Assembly (NCBI GenBank): GCA_002841155.1
Contig: PHEH01000006.1
Span: forward strand, 62,001-126,000
Reading direction: 5' to 3'
Length of the DNA stretch: 64,000 bases
DNA from: Alphaproteobacteria bacterium HGW-Alphaproteobacteria-18
GTDB lineage: Bacteria > Pseudomonadota > Alphaproteobacteria > Caulobacterales > Hyphomonadaceae
This document shows, piece after piece, positions 1 through 8,441 of this stretch. Both the position numbers and the translations under genes were made by a program. The notes under the pieces were generated by a model that was given only the letters and a program-made list of their open reading frames with translations, had not been told where the DNA came from and made no database searches. Position 1 is the first letter of the stretch. Each line of letters starts with the position of its first letter.

Positions 1-153
1 AGCTGGATCGAGCTGACCATCACCGAAGGCCGCAACCGCCAGGTGCGCCGCATGACCGCCGCCGTGGGCCACCCGACACTTCGCCTCATCCGCCTACGGA
101 TAGGAGACTGGAACCTGGACACGCTGCCCCCCGGCGAATGGCGTCCGGCCTGA
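1..153 (+). CDS. rRNA pseudouridine synthase, RluE/RsuA family (C-terminal fragment)
   Basis: The reading frame is open from the first base and ends at TGA 151-153, so only the last 50 residues are present. It carries the RsuA-family C-terminal block [12 protein letters not shown] followed by [12 protein letters not shown] and the ending LPPGEWR. These enzymes isomerise a uridine in rRNA to pseudouridine. The GEWR-type tail is most like RluE (23S rRNA U2457), but RluB and RsuA end in related ways and the catalytic aspartate lies outside the window. The family is secure and the member is a guess. Confidence 0.85.
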   Translation, partial: SWIELTITEGRNRQVRRMTAAVGHPTLRLIRLRIGDWNLDTLPPGEWRPA

Positions 154-256
154 GAAACAAGAAAAATCCAAAAAATCACAGCCCTGCCGGTTAACATCGC
201 CGCCTCCGCAGCCTAGGTGCCAGCCTGAAACCTGAAACAAGACAAGGGGACTGAGG

Positions 257-1540
257 ATGGCGGCGCCTCCCATAGTGGAAGAACTTGGCGGCTGGTGGGC
301 GAGGAATGCCCCGGGCTGGGCCATTGATGCGACCAGCTATATCGCCAGCATCTGGGATGAGGGCGCCTACGGCCTCACCTATGGGCAGATCATCACGGTT
401 TTCCTGATAATGAGCTTTGCCATAATCGTGCGCGGCGTGTTTGCGCGCACACTGGTTGTCTGGATCACCAACTGGGCCGCCGGATCGCAGACCCAGATTG
501 ACGATGTCCTGGTCAAGGCCATCGCCACTCCTTTGAAGATCATCCCGGTCGTTGCGGGCATCTATGCCTCCATCCAGGTTCTGAATGTTGATCCGGTGGT
601 GGAACTCTATGCCAGCCGCATCATCCAGTCGATCGTTACACTGACGATCTTCTGGTCGCTGTCGCGTGCCTCCCGGATGCTGGAATATGTGCTCTCGGAT
701 GTGAAGCGCTCGCTCTCCGGCCCGGCTGTGGACTGGATGATCAAGGCGCTGCAATTCATCCTCGTCGCGCTCGGCCTCGGCGCGGTGGCCCAGCAATGGG
801 GCATCGCCGTCGCGCCTCTGCTGGCCGGCCTCGGCGTGTTCGGCATCGCTGTCGGCCTCGGCGCGCAGGATCTCTTCCGGAACCTGATCTCCGGCCTCCT
901 CATCATCGGCGAGAAACGCTTCGTACCGGGCGAATGGATTCTGGTGGACGGTGTGGTCGAGGGCACGGTCGTCCAGATTAACTTCCGCTCCACATTGGTG
1001 CGCCGCTTTGATCAGAGCCCGGTCTTTGTGCCCAACTCAAAACTCGCCGACGCGGCCGTCACCAATTTCACGCGCATGACCCACCGGCGCATCGTCTGGG
1101 CCGTCGGGGTCGAATACTCGACCACCGTGGACCAGCTGAGGGCCATCCGTCAGGACATCGAAGACTGGCTGATGAATGACGACCGCATCGCCAAGCCACC
1201 GGAAGTTTCCCTCTTCGTGCGTGTCGACAAGTTCAATGCCAGCTCCATCGACTTCCTGATCTACACCTTCACCCGGACGACCAATTGGGGCGAATGGCTG
1301 AAGGTCAAGGAAGAGTTCGCCTATGCCGTGATGGACATCATCGCGCGCAATGGCGCCGCCTTCGCCTTCCCCAGCCAGACGATCTATATGAACCAGCCTG
1401 ACCCGCCGGAAATCATGGCGCCCCCCGGAACCCTCAACCCTGCCCGGCAGCTTCCCAAGCCGCGCTCTCCAGAGGGCGCGCAGGGCTCCACCAGTTCAGA
1501 AGCGTCCTCAGCCAGCGAACTCGGCGACAGCGGCGAGTAA
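257..1540 (+). CDS. Small-conductance mechanosensitive channel, MscS family
   Basis: This 427-residue inner-membrane protein should open under membrane tension and release solutes during hypo-osmotic shock. Hydrophobic segments lie near residues 43-64, 91-109, 121-137 and 163-180. The pore-lining glycine/alanine-rich helix is at about 185-205 (LLAGLGVFGIAVGLGAQDL), followed by the beta domain signature PGEWILVDGVVEG at 224-236 and the FVPNSKL segment near 257-263. The last 45 residues are a polar Pro/Ser/Glu tail. The ATG follows a GGGGACTGAGG purine stretch. It is transcribed alone and ends 64 bp before the convergent POT gene, with a terminator between them. Which MscS subclass it belongs to is not clear. 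Confidence 0.93.
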   Translation: MAAPPIVEELGGWWARNAPGWAIDATSYIASIWDEGAYGLTYGQIITVFLIMSFAIIVRGVFARTLVVWITNWAAGSQTQIDDVLVKAIATPLKIIPVVAGIYASIQVLNVDPVVELYASRIIQSIVTLTIFWSLSRASRMLEYVLSDVKRSLSGPAVDWMIKALQFILVALGLGAVAQQWGIAVAPLLAGLGVFGIAVGLGAQDLFRNLISGLLIIGEKRFVPGEWILVDGVVEGTVVQINFRSTLVRRFDQSPVFVPNSKLADAAVTNFTRMTHRRIVWAVGVEYSTTVDQLRAIRQDIEDWLMNDDRIAKPPEVSLFVRVDKFNASSIDFLIYTFTRTTNWGEWLKVKEEFAYAVMDIIARNGAAFAFPSQTIYMNQPDPPEIMAPPGTLNPARQLPKPRSPEGAQGSTSSEASSASELGDSGE

Positions 1541-1554
1541 AACCCCAAACAAAA

Positions 1555-1579
1555 CGGGGCGCCCGATAAGAGCGCCCCG
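1555..1579. terminator. Bidirectional intrinsic terminator between mscS-like and POT genes
   Basis: A perfect 8-bp stem CGGGGCGC/GCGCCCCG with a 9-nt loop is flanked by AAAA on the left and a T-rich stretch (TTCATTTTT) on the right. It can therefore serve both convergent genes. Confidence 0.8.
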
Positions 1580-1603
1580 CTTCATTTTTCCGTGGCATAC
1601 GGA

Positions 1604-3478
1604 TCAATCTGTCATCTTGCGGCCAGCTTCGGCGTCAATCATCTCGCGCCCGCCAATCCGGCCCGCCTTGCCATGGCCGAGACGCTTCAGGAAGAAGCTC
1701 AAGAGGCCCAGCAACACACCGATGATGATCGCCACAACGCCGAGACTCCAGAACACGTCCTTATAGGTCGCCAGCGCCCGCGCCGGATCAAGCACCTGCC
1801 CGGCCACGGTGTCGCTCGCCGTGAACTGCGCGATCACGCCCGCCACATATTGCGAGAAGGCCGAGGACAGGAACCAGCCCGCCATCATGAAGCTGACGAT
1901 GGCGCCCGGTGAGAGCTTGGTGATCATCGACAGGCCTACGGGCGAAAGGCAAAGCTCGCCCGTCGTGTGCAGCAGGTAAGCCAGTGTCAGGAAGACCAGC
2001 GGCACGCGATAGCTGGCATCGGCAAACTGAACACCCCAGACCAGCACCCAGAAGCCAAGCCCCACCTGCACCAGCGCCAGCGCAAATTTCAGCGCCGTAT
2101 TGGGGTCGGCATTGCGCGCGCCAAGCCAGGCCCAGAGCGCCGCGAAGGCAGGCGCAAACAACAGGATGAAGCCGGAATTGAAGCTCTGCGTCTGCGCCGC
2201 CGTGACGGTAAAGAAGCCATCATGCGGCAGCTGCGTATTACGCTCGGCAAACTGGTTCAGCGACGAACCGGCCTGTTCGAACAGCGACCAGAACACCACC
2301 GACATGAAGATCAGGAACAGGGCTAGCATCAACTCCTGGCTTTCGCGCCAGGTGCATTTGGTCACCATGTAATAGATGATGTAGCCGCCAAAGAGTACGA
2401 GGCCGCTCATCAGCGTCAAAAACGTATACTGAGGGGTTTGCAGAAGATACCAGACGACCGCCACACCAGGAATGGCCAGCAGGTAAAGCATCCATTCGAA
2501 GGTGATCGGGCCTGCCACCTTCTTTGCCAGCAGTTCCGGATTGGGCGGCGCGCCCACATGGTCGGGAAGCTGCGGCTCGCCCGGCGTCCAGAAAATCAGG
2601 CGGCGGCGCGTAAAGACCAGCCAGCCGACGGCCATACCGACGGCAGCAAGGCCAAAGCCGGCCCACCAACCGACCGTCTGGCCGAGATAGCCACACAGGA
2701 TCGCCGCCCAGAAGGCGCCAAGATTGATGCCATAATAGTAGAGCGTGAAGCCGCCATCCCGCTTGGGATCGTTCTCTTCGTAAAGCTGGCCGACGATGGA
2801 AGAGATATTGGCCTTGAGATAGCCGACGCCCATCACGATCAGCGCAAGGGCGAGGAACAGGATATTCGTATACAGAGGGTTACGCACCGGCTCCGACAGC
2901 GTCTCCATGACGTTGGGGATAACCGTGGGCAGCGCGCTGCCGGCGTCAAGGCCGGTAAAGGTGATGCCGCCAGCATCGTTCACATTTGCCCGGCAACCGT
3001 CATACTGGGCACTGCCACCGAACAGGCAGCGCTGTGTGCCCGTCTCGATGAACACCTGCCGCGAGCCACCCCGGCCTTCCACCGCCAGATTATACTCCAC
3101 CCCGGCAACCGTCATCGTCTGCGTTGCCTGCGGCCCATGCAGACCCATCGTCAGGTGGCCAGCGACCAGCAGCAGCGCGCCAAAGGCGATGGCCTTCCGG
3201 TTGCCGAGATACTTGTCCGCCAGAAACCCGCCCAGCAGCGGCAGCAGATAGACCAGCGCCGTGTAGGAGCCATACTGGCCCTGCGCCGTGCGGTCATCAA
3301 ACAGGAAATGCTGGGTCAGATAGAAGATCAGCAGCGCCCGCATCCCGTAATAGGAAAACCGCTCCCACATCTCCGCGAAGAACAGGATGTGCAGCCCCTT
3401 GGGGTGCTTTCGCATCTGGTTGAACACGGGAAAACAGGTCGCGAGTGTGATCACGAGACCCAGGATGATAATCAGCAT
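1604..3478 (-). CDS. Proton-dependent oligopeptide transporter (POT/PTR2 family)
   Basis: A 624-residue multi-pass inner-membrane symporter that imports di/tripeptides with protons. The POT signature ExxERFxYYG is present (EMWERFSYYG, in the first transmembrane region), as is the second PTR2 motif FTLYYYGINLGAFWA. An unusually long polar loop of about 80 residues follows the fourth or fifth membrane span and holds two cysteines (TQRCLFGG and YDGCRAN), probably a periplasmic disulfide. The start was set at ATG 3478, which has GGGGAG six bases upstream; a longer frame exists but has no membrane character. It fits the peptide-scavenging theme of the TonB/S9 locus at 31.6-37 kb but is not linked to it. 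Confidence 0.92.
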   Translation of the reverse strand: MLIIILGLVITLATCFPVFNQMRKHPKGLHILFFAEMWERFSYYGMRALLIFYLTQHFLFDDRTAQGQYGSYTALVYLLPLLGGFLADKYLGNRKAIAFGALLLVAGHLTMGLHGPQATQTMTVAGVEYNLAVEGRGGSRQVFIETGTQRCLFGGSAQYDGCRANVNDAGGITFTGLDAGSALPTVIPNVMETLSEPVRNPLYTNILFLALALIVMGVGYLKANISSIVGQLYEENDPKRDGGFTLYYYGINLGAFWAAILCGYLGQTVGWWAGFGLAAVGMAVGWLVFTRRRLIFWTPGEPQLPDHVGAPPNPELLAKKVAGPITFEWMLYLLAIPGVAVVWYLLQTPQYTFLTLMSGLVLFGGYIIYYMVTKCTWRESQELMLALFLIFMSVVFWSLFEQAGSSLNQFAERNTQLPHDGFFTVTAAQTQSFNSGFILLFAPAFAALWAWLGARNADPNTALKFALALVQVGLGFWVLVWGVQFADASYRVPLVFLTLAYLLHTTGELCLSPVGLSMITKLSPGAIVSFMMAGWFLSSAFSQYVAGVIAQFTASDTVAGQVLDPARALATYKDVFWSLGVVAIIIGVLLGLLSFFLKRLGHGKAGRIGGREMIDAEAGRKMTD

Positions 3479-3645
3479 GGACAGCTCCCCAGCGCGCTGA
3501 AACTTTTTGCCGGCGCGCCGTCGCGAGCCGATTGTGTCAAAGGTTTGATCACGGTCGCGGCAGGCGCTCAAGGGCGTTTCTGCCTTTTGCTTACCCGGCG
3601 TCAGGAAATGCTCATGCCCCCGTCAGGCGCCATCGCGGCATCGCC

Positions 3646-4320
3646 TCACACCTCGTCCAGCAATCCGGGGTAATTATTGCTGACCTTGCCGACCGCCGGG
3701 CTGATCGGCCAGGCGTCCATATCCTCGTTCGGGAACGGCTCGAACAGGTCAGACGGGTCGCCCGATGAAGGATCGAGCCAGTGGTCATAATCCTCCGGCC
3801 GCAGGATCACCGGCATCCGGTCATGAATACCCGCCGTGAAATCGTTCGGTTTGGTGGTCAGGATCGTGAAGCTCTGAATCTCGGAGCCATCAATCAGCGC
3901 CGCATCCCACAGCCCGGCAAGGCAGAAAAGCCGCCGGTTGCGCAGGCGGAAGACAAAAGGCGTCTTCGCCTTCCCCTGCACCGACCATTCATAATAGCCC
4001 GACACCGGCACCAGGCATCGCTTGTGGCGATAGGCGCCCCGGAAGGTTGGCTTCTCAGCCACCTCCTCGGCCCGCGCATTGAAGCTCACCGCGCGCCATT
4101 CCTTCAGCGGCTTGCTCCACCAGCTCGGCACAAGGCCCCACCGGGCCGGCGCCATCTCACGGGCAGACTTGTCATGATTGAGCCGGATGACCGGCTGGAT
4201 CGTGGTCGGCGCAATGTTCCAATTGGCTTCAGGCGGCTCAACGCCCGCAATCGCAGGGATGTTGAGCCAAGTGTAATAATCTTCCCAGCTCACACCTTCC
4301 CTGAAAAACCGTCCACACAT
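3646..4320 (-). CDS. SOS response-associated peptidase (SRAP, YedK/HMCES-like)
   Basis: A 224-residue SRAP-domain protein (PF02586). Family members bind abasic sites in single-stranded DNA and form a protective thiazolidine crosslink through Cys2, which is exposed by removal of the initiator Met. All key residues are visible: MCGRF (Cys2), FNARAE (Asn81, Arg83), SGYYEW (Glu111) and IHDRMP (His166). The length is normal. It lies 38 bp downstream of the glutamate-cysteine ligase gene on the same strand and may be co-transcribed. No LexA box was identified. Confidence 0.95.
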   Translation of the reverse strand: MCGRFFREGVSWEDYYTWLNIPAIAGVEPPEANWNIAPTTIQPVIRLNHDKSAREMAPARWGLVPSWWSKPLKEWRAVSFNARAEEVAEKPTFRGAYRHKRCLVPVSGYYEWSVQGKAKTPFVFRLRNRRLFCLAGLWDAALIDGSEIQSFTILTTKPNDFTAGIHDRMPVILRPEDYDHWLDPSSGDPSDLFEPFPNEDMDAWPISPAVGKVSNNYPGLLDEV

Positions 4321-4358
4321 GGCGTCACGCTAGCGGGCGCGCCTGCCCCGCGCCAGCC

Positions 4359-5735
4359 TCAATAAGCCTCTTCGGCAAACACCTTGCGGACATCGCGTTC
4401 CCAAGGGCCGTAATAGCGCTGCAGCAGGCGTTCGGCTGGCGTGACACCCGAAGCGGCGATCTCGTCGATGCCGGTCAGGAAGCCCGTCTCATCGTCTCCG
4501 GCGGCCGAGATCACGCGGCCCTTCAGGCCCGCCCGGCTGATCGCCAGTACCTCCTTGGCAAGATCCTGCATCGTCCGCCCACCCGGAATAGGCGTCCTGA
4601 GGCCCAGCGTGCGCACGGCCTGCCGCATCGCTTCGCGCTCCGCCGTGCTCCAGCCCTTGACCAGATCCCACGCCGCATCGAGCGAAGACTGGGAATAGAA
4701 AATCCCGGTCCAGAAAGCCGAGAACGCGCACAGCCGGTCCCACGGCCCGGAATCAGAACCGCGCATCTCCAGAAAACGCTTCAGGCGCACTTCCGGGAAG
4801 ATGGTCGAGAGGTGATCGACAAAATCGTCCATCGCCGGGCGCTCGCCCGGCAGGATGGGCAGTTTGCCCTCCATGAAATCCCGGAAGCTGAGGCCCGAGG
4901 CATCGAGATATTTGCCCCCCCGGCGCACGAAATACATCGGCACATCAAGGGCGTAATCCACATAGCGCTCAAAGCCGAACCCGTCCTCGAACACGAAGGG
5001 CAGCATGCCCGTCCGGTCAGGGTCGAGATCGGTCCAGATATGCGAGCGATAGGAGAGGAAGCCGTTCGGGCGTCCCTCCAGGAAAGGCGAGTTGGCAAAC
5101 AGCGCCGTGCCCAGCGGCTGCAGCGCCAGCGATACGCGGAACTTCTGCACCATGTCGGCTTCCGAGCCGAAATCGAGATTGGCCTGCACCGTGGACGTGC
5201 GGAACATCATCTGCCGGCCGAGGCGGCCCACCTTGTCCATATAGGCGGTCATGATCTTGTAGCGGCCCTTGGGCATCACCGGCGTCTCCGCCAGGCTCCA
5301 GATGGGGCTTGCGCCCAGGCCGATGAAGCCGATGCCGAGGGGCTGGGCAATCTCACGGACTTCCTTGAGATGGCGGCCGACTTCCACACAGGTCTCGTGC
5401 AGCGATTTCAGCGGCGCGCCCGACAGCTCAAACTGCCCGCCCGGCTCCAGGCTGACGCTGGCACCATCCTTCTTCAGGCCGATCAGATAGCCCCCCTCCA
5501 GGATCGGCTCCCAGCCGAACCGGGCCTGAAGGCCTTCCAGCATCGCCAGAATCGAGGCCGGCCCCTCATAGGGAAGCGGTTTCAGGCCATCCCAGATGAA
5601 ACCGAACTTCTCGTGTTCGGTGCCGATTGCCCAGTCACTGGGCGGCTTGGAGCCGCCTTCCAGATACTCGACCAGTTCATGCTTGCCGGAGATTCGCGGC
5701 GAGGCTTCGTCGATGTCGCTCGTTGGCGTAGTCAT
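4359..5735 (-). CDS. gshA: Glutamate-cysteine ligase, alphaproteobacterial/plant type
   Basis: Joins L-glutamate and L-cysteine with ATP, the first step of glutathione synthesis, in the cytosol. The 458-residue product has the class-3 (plant/alphaproteobacterial, GCS2) landmarks EHEKFGF, EPGGQFELSGAPL, MTAYMDKVG, RTSTVQANLDF and MRGSDSGPW rather than the E. coli GshA fold signature. The start at ATG 5735 is preceded by AGGAG eight bases upstream; an in-frame extension of 43 residues to 5864 is arginine-rich and unlike the family. A 12-bp palindrome lies 104 bp upstream of the chosen start. The SRAP gene follows. Confidence 0.94.
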   Translation of the reverse strand: MTTPTSDIDEASPRISGKHELVEYLEGGSKPPSDWAIGTEHEKFGFIWDGLKPLPYEGPASILAMLEGLQARFGWEPILEGGYLIGLKKDGASVSLEPGGQFELSGAPLKSLHETCVEVGRHLKEVREIAQPLGIGFIGLGASPIWSLAETPVMPKGRYKIMTAYMDKVGRLGRQMMFRTSTVQANLDFGSEADMVQKFRVSLALQPLGTALFANSPFLEGRPNGFLSYRSHIWTDLDPDRTGMLPFVFEDGFGFERYVDYALDVPMYFVRRGGKYLDASGLSFRDFMEGKLPILPGERPAMDDFVDHLSTIFPEVRLKRFLEMRGSDSGPWDRLCAFSAFWTGIFYSQSSLDAAWDLVKGWSTAEREAMRQAVRTLGLRTPIPGGRTMQDLAKEVLAISRAGLKGRVISAAGDDETGFLTGIDEIAASGVTPAERLLQRYYGPWERDVRKVFAEEAY

Positions 5736-5838
5736 CGCGGCGCGCTCCTGAAACAGTTTGTCCGGCTGGGGAGATAAGGCCGAAATGCGGCAACGCCAAC
5801 GGGGGAATGCAAATTCTTGAACGGCGGCGTCATTATTT

Positions 5839-5850
5839 CCTCTTAAGAGG
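5839..5850. promoter_or_regulatory. Perfect palindrome upstream of gshA
   Basis: CCTCTTAAGAGG is a perfect 12-bp palindrome about 104 bp upstream of the gshA start, in the 295-bp spacer before the endonuclease gene. It could be an operator or part of a promoter. Nothing else in 5736-6030 is recognisable; base composition becomes AT-richer toward the endonuclease gene. Confidence 0.3.
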
Positions 5851-6030
5851 CGAATATAGTCCACATCCAGCCTGTGGAAAACTTCGACCGATTGGGCGAC
5901 TCTTTACCTTCGAGCCAGTTTAACCGGTCTGGCTCATGGCTCTTTCTTCTAGTCCAATCTGAAACTACTCAACATCAACAATCTCAACCAAAGCTACAGG
6001 GACGCACTATCAGGGATAGTCAGAATTCTC

Positions 6031-7806
6031 TTGATCTGCCGTCCTGATTTGCGACTGTACACTAAAGGCATTCTGCAAAGATCTCTGGGGGTTGATTTGG
6101 CTAAGGTAACCATACATTCGAAAAATCTCGAAAACATCGTGGCCGGTTCGCTCGGTGCCAAATGGAGCGCTCGTGGCGATCGTATCCTCCGCTACTACAT
6201 CGATGTGCGTCACAAGAAGCTGAACCTTCATAAGGAAGTGAGCGCGCCAGAAGTTTTTATTCTACAAAGCAAACTCGACGCTTTGATGGCGAGCTGGGAC
6301 GACAAATACGACTTGTATCAAAAGCGTCAAACCCTACTATCGGGACAATCTGCGGCTGACGAACTCACCATGGAGGCTGACCTAGCGCTCCAGTCTTTGG
6401 GTGGAATACTTGCTCGTACCCTAAGCGTTGACGATAGGGTGAATTGGGAAACCCTCAAAGATCGATCATTTTACGCTTACCCAATAGATTTCCCAGAAGC
6501 CAGACCATCAAAAGTCACACCTGATCCTCCCGTGTACGTGATACCGAAGGTGGGTTTTTTTGATGTGATAATGGGAAAAAAAGCATCAATTCTTGCACGA
6601 TCTGAAGAGCAGTACGCTACCGCCATGCAAGAATGGAGTGATGCTGAAGCGCAGCGTACAAACATTTGGGAAAATGCCGTTGGCGAATGGAAAAAGCGCA
6701 GCAATGCCTTTTGGGATGGGCATAAAACTCAAGAGAAAGCCTTCAAAGCCGAACAAGCAGCATCACATGCAGAAGTAGATAGATTAGCTGCTGCAGTAGC
6801 AAGCGGTGAAGAAGAAGCAGTTATCGAACACGCTTCCCTGGTCCTTGAACGATCCGACTACGATGGATTATTCGAGAAATCATACCTGCTGCAGTATGAT
6901 CGCCCACGAAAACTTCTCAAGCTGGCTTACGACCTTCCGTCGATAGAAACACTACCAACGATCAAAGCAGTAAAATTCGTCAAGGCGACAGGCGAATTGA
7001 AAGAAAGCTACATCACAGAACGCGAACGAAAGAATAACTTTGAATCCGTAGCTTATCAAATATGCCTTCGCACAGTTCACGAACTATTTGAAGCAGACGA
7101 ATCCGGCAATATGGATGCCATACTATTTAACGGCTTTGTCGAGTTCATAGACCCAGCAACTGGTTTGCAAAATCGAAGTTGCCTTTTGTCCCTGCTCGTT
7201 GATCGCACAAGTTTCTGCGCGATAGATCTTTCCCGCGTTGAGCCCAAAGCTTGCTTCAAATCGTTGAAAGGGGTGTCGGCGGCGTCGCTGGCGTCACTCG
7301 CGCCAATTGCTCCAGTCATGGATTTGGATACTGAAGACCGTCGTTTTGTTGACGCAAGAGCTATTGGGGCCTCTCTTGATGAAAGCACTAATCTAGCAGC
7401 GATGTCATGGGAGGATTTTGAGCATCTCGTTCGCGAATTGTTTGAGAGAGAGTTCGCCTCACGCGGCGGCGAAGTTAAAGTCACTCAATCCAGCAGCGAC
7501 GGAGGTGTAGATGCCATCGCTTTCGATCCAGATCCGATTACTGGTGGCAAGATAGTAATTCAGGCCAAACGTTATACGCGAACTGTTGGCGTTTCTGCCG
7601 TGCGCGATCTCTATGGAACGATAATGAACGAAGGGGCTTCGCGCGGAATACTCGTAACGACCGCCGACTACGGCCCAGATGCTTATAAGTTTATGGCTGG
7701 GAAACCCATTACTTTGATGAACGGAGCCAATTTACTTCATATGCTAGAAAAACACGGATTTTCGGCAACCATAGACATTAAAGCCGCTCGAATTTCCTCG
7801 ACTTGA
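6031..7806 (+). CDS. Mrr-type restriction endonuclease family protein
   Basis: The C-terminal ~120 residues form an Mrr_cat/PD-(D/E)XK nuclease domain: MSWEDFEHLVRELFERE, then SSSDGGVDAIA (catalytic Asp) and IVIQAKRY (the QxK variant of ExK), then VRDLYG and GILVTTADYG. The N-terminal ~450 residues resemble no domain I can name; residues ~190-265 are alanine/glutamate-rich and probably helical. No clear ATG start is present. TTG 6031 is used here, the frame stays open upstream to a stop at 5950, and no Shine-Dalgarno site is evident, so the true start may be CTG 5959 or later. Codon use is distinctly AT-rich beside its neighbours, with codons such as aaa, gaa and tat common. It stands alone, without a methylase. 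Likely role: defence against modified or foreign DNA. Confidence 0.82.
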   Translation: MICRPDLRLYTKGILQRSLGVDLAKVTIHSKNLENIVAGSLGAKWSARGDRILRYYIDVRHKKLNLHKEVSAPEVFILQSKLDALMASWDDKYDLYQKRQTLLSGQSAADELTMEADLALQSLGGILARTLSVDDRVNWETLKDRSFYAYPIDFPEARPSKVTPDPPVYVIPKVGFFDVIMGKKASILARSEEQYATAMQEWSDAEAQRTNIWENAVGEWKKRSNAFWDGHKTQEKAFKAEQAASHAEVDRLAAAVASGEEEAVIEHASLVLERSDYDGLFEKSYLLQYDRPRKLLKLAYDLPSIETLPTIKAVKFVKATGELKESYITERERKNNFESVAYQICLRTVHELFEADESGNMDAILFNGFVEFIDPATGLQNRSCLLSLLVDRTSFCAIDLSRVEPKACFKSLKGVSAASLASLAPIAPVMDLDTEDRRFVDARAIGASLDESTNLAAMSWEDFEHLVRELFEREFASRGGEVKVTQSSSDGGVDAIAFDPDPITGGKIVIQAKRYTRTVGVSAVRDLYGTIMNEGASRGILVTTADYGPDAYKFMAGKPITLMNGANLLHMLEKHGFSATIDIKAARISST

Positions 7807-7910
7807 GAACAGATCGTAGGGGCAACTAAGCAGTAAGGTTGGCAGACCACCCCCTCCCTCAACCTCTTTATGAAACGCAAAAACAAGCGCCCTCACAAGG
7901 CACCCAACAC

Positions 7911-8441
7911 ATGGCCAAACTCATCTACGCTCTCAACCAATCCCTCGACGGCTATGTCGATCACATGGCGTTTGCGCCGGATACGGATCTTTTCCGCCAC
8001 TTCATCGAAGATGTGCGCGGCTCGGCAGGCACGATCTATGGCCGCACCATGTATGAGGTGATGCGCTATTGGGATGAGGAACAACCCGGATGGGACGCCC
8101 CTGAGCACGAATATGCGGAAGTCTGGCGCAAGCAACCCAAATGGGTCGTGTCCGGATCATTGAAATCTGTCGGCCCGAACGCCACGCTCGTTGCAGACAA
8201 TCTCGAAGCCACGGTGCGAGACCTCAAATCCCGGCTCAGCGGCTATATGGAAGTTTCCGGCCCGCAACTCGCCCACAGCCTCACGCAGCTCGGCCTCATC
8301 GATGAATACCGGATCTACCTCCACCCCGTCGTGCTCGGCGAGGGCAAACCCTATTTCGCCGGCCCACGCCCCCGCCTGCGCCTTACCGCAACAGACCGTA
8401 TCGGCCCAGACGTGATCCGCCTCACCTACGTTCCCGCCTAA
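7911..8441 (+). CDS. Dihydrofolate reductase-family protein (RibD C-terminal domain)
   Basis: A 176-residue protein of the RibD_C/DHFR-like fold (PF01872) that probably binds NADPH. Landmarks are LNQSLDGYVD near the N-terminus, GRTMYEVMRYW in the middle and LIDEYRIYLHPVVLGEGKPYF near the C-terminus. The substrate is unknown; relatives called YyaP/YwjB are not true folate enzymes. The start at ATG 7911 (MAKLIYALNQS) gives the standard family N-terminus; an upstream TTG frame does not. GC content returns to the chromosomal norm here. Its stop codon overlaps the stop of convergent rsmE (CTAA, 8438-8441). Confidence 0.88.
   Translation: MAKLIYALNQSLDGYVDHMAFAPDTDLFRHFIEDVRGSAGTIYGRTMYEVMRYWDEEQPGWDAPEHEYAEVWRKQPKWVVSGSLKSVGPNATLVADNLEATVRDLKSRLSGYMEVSGPQLAHSLTQLGLIDEYRIYLHPVVLGEGKPYFAGPRPRLRLTATDRIGPDVIRLTYVPA

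Noticed and set aside
2438-3673. Long plus-strand open frame opposite the POT gene
   Set aside because: Gln/Arg-rich translation with no hydrophobic or domain pattern; it is the antisense of a recognisable transporter.
5736-5864. N-terminal extension of the glutamate-cysteine ligase frame
   Set aside because: It is unlike the family and ATG 5735 has a good AGGAG site.
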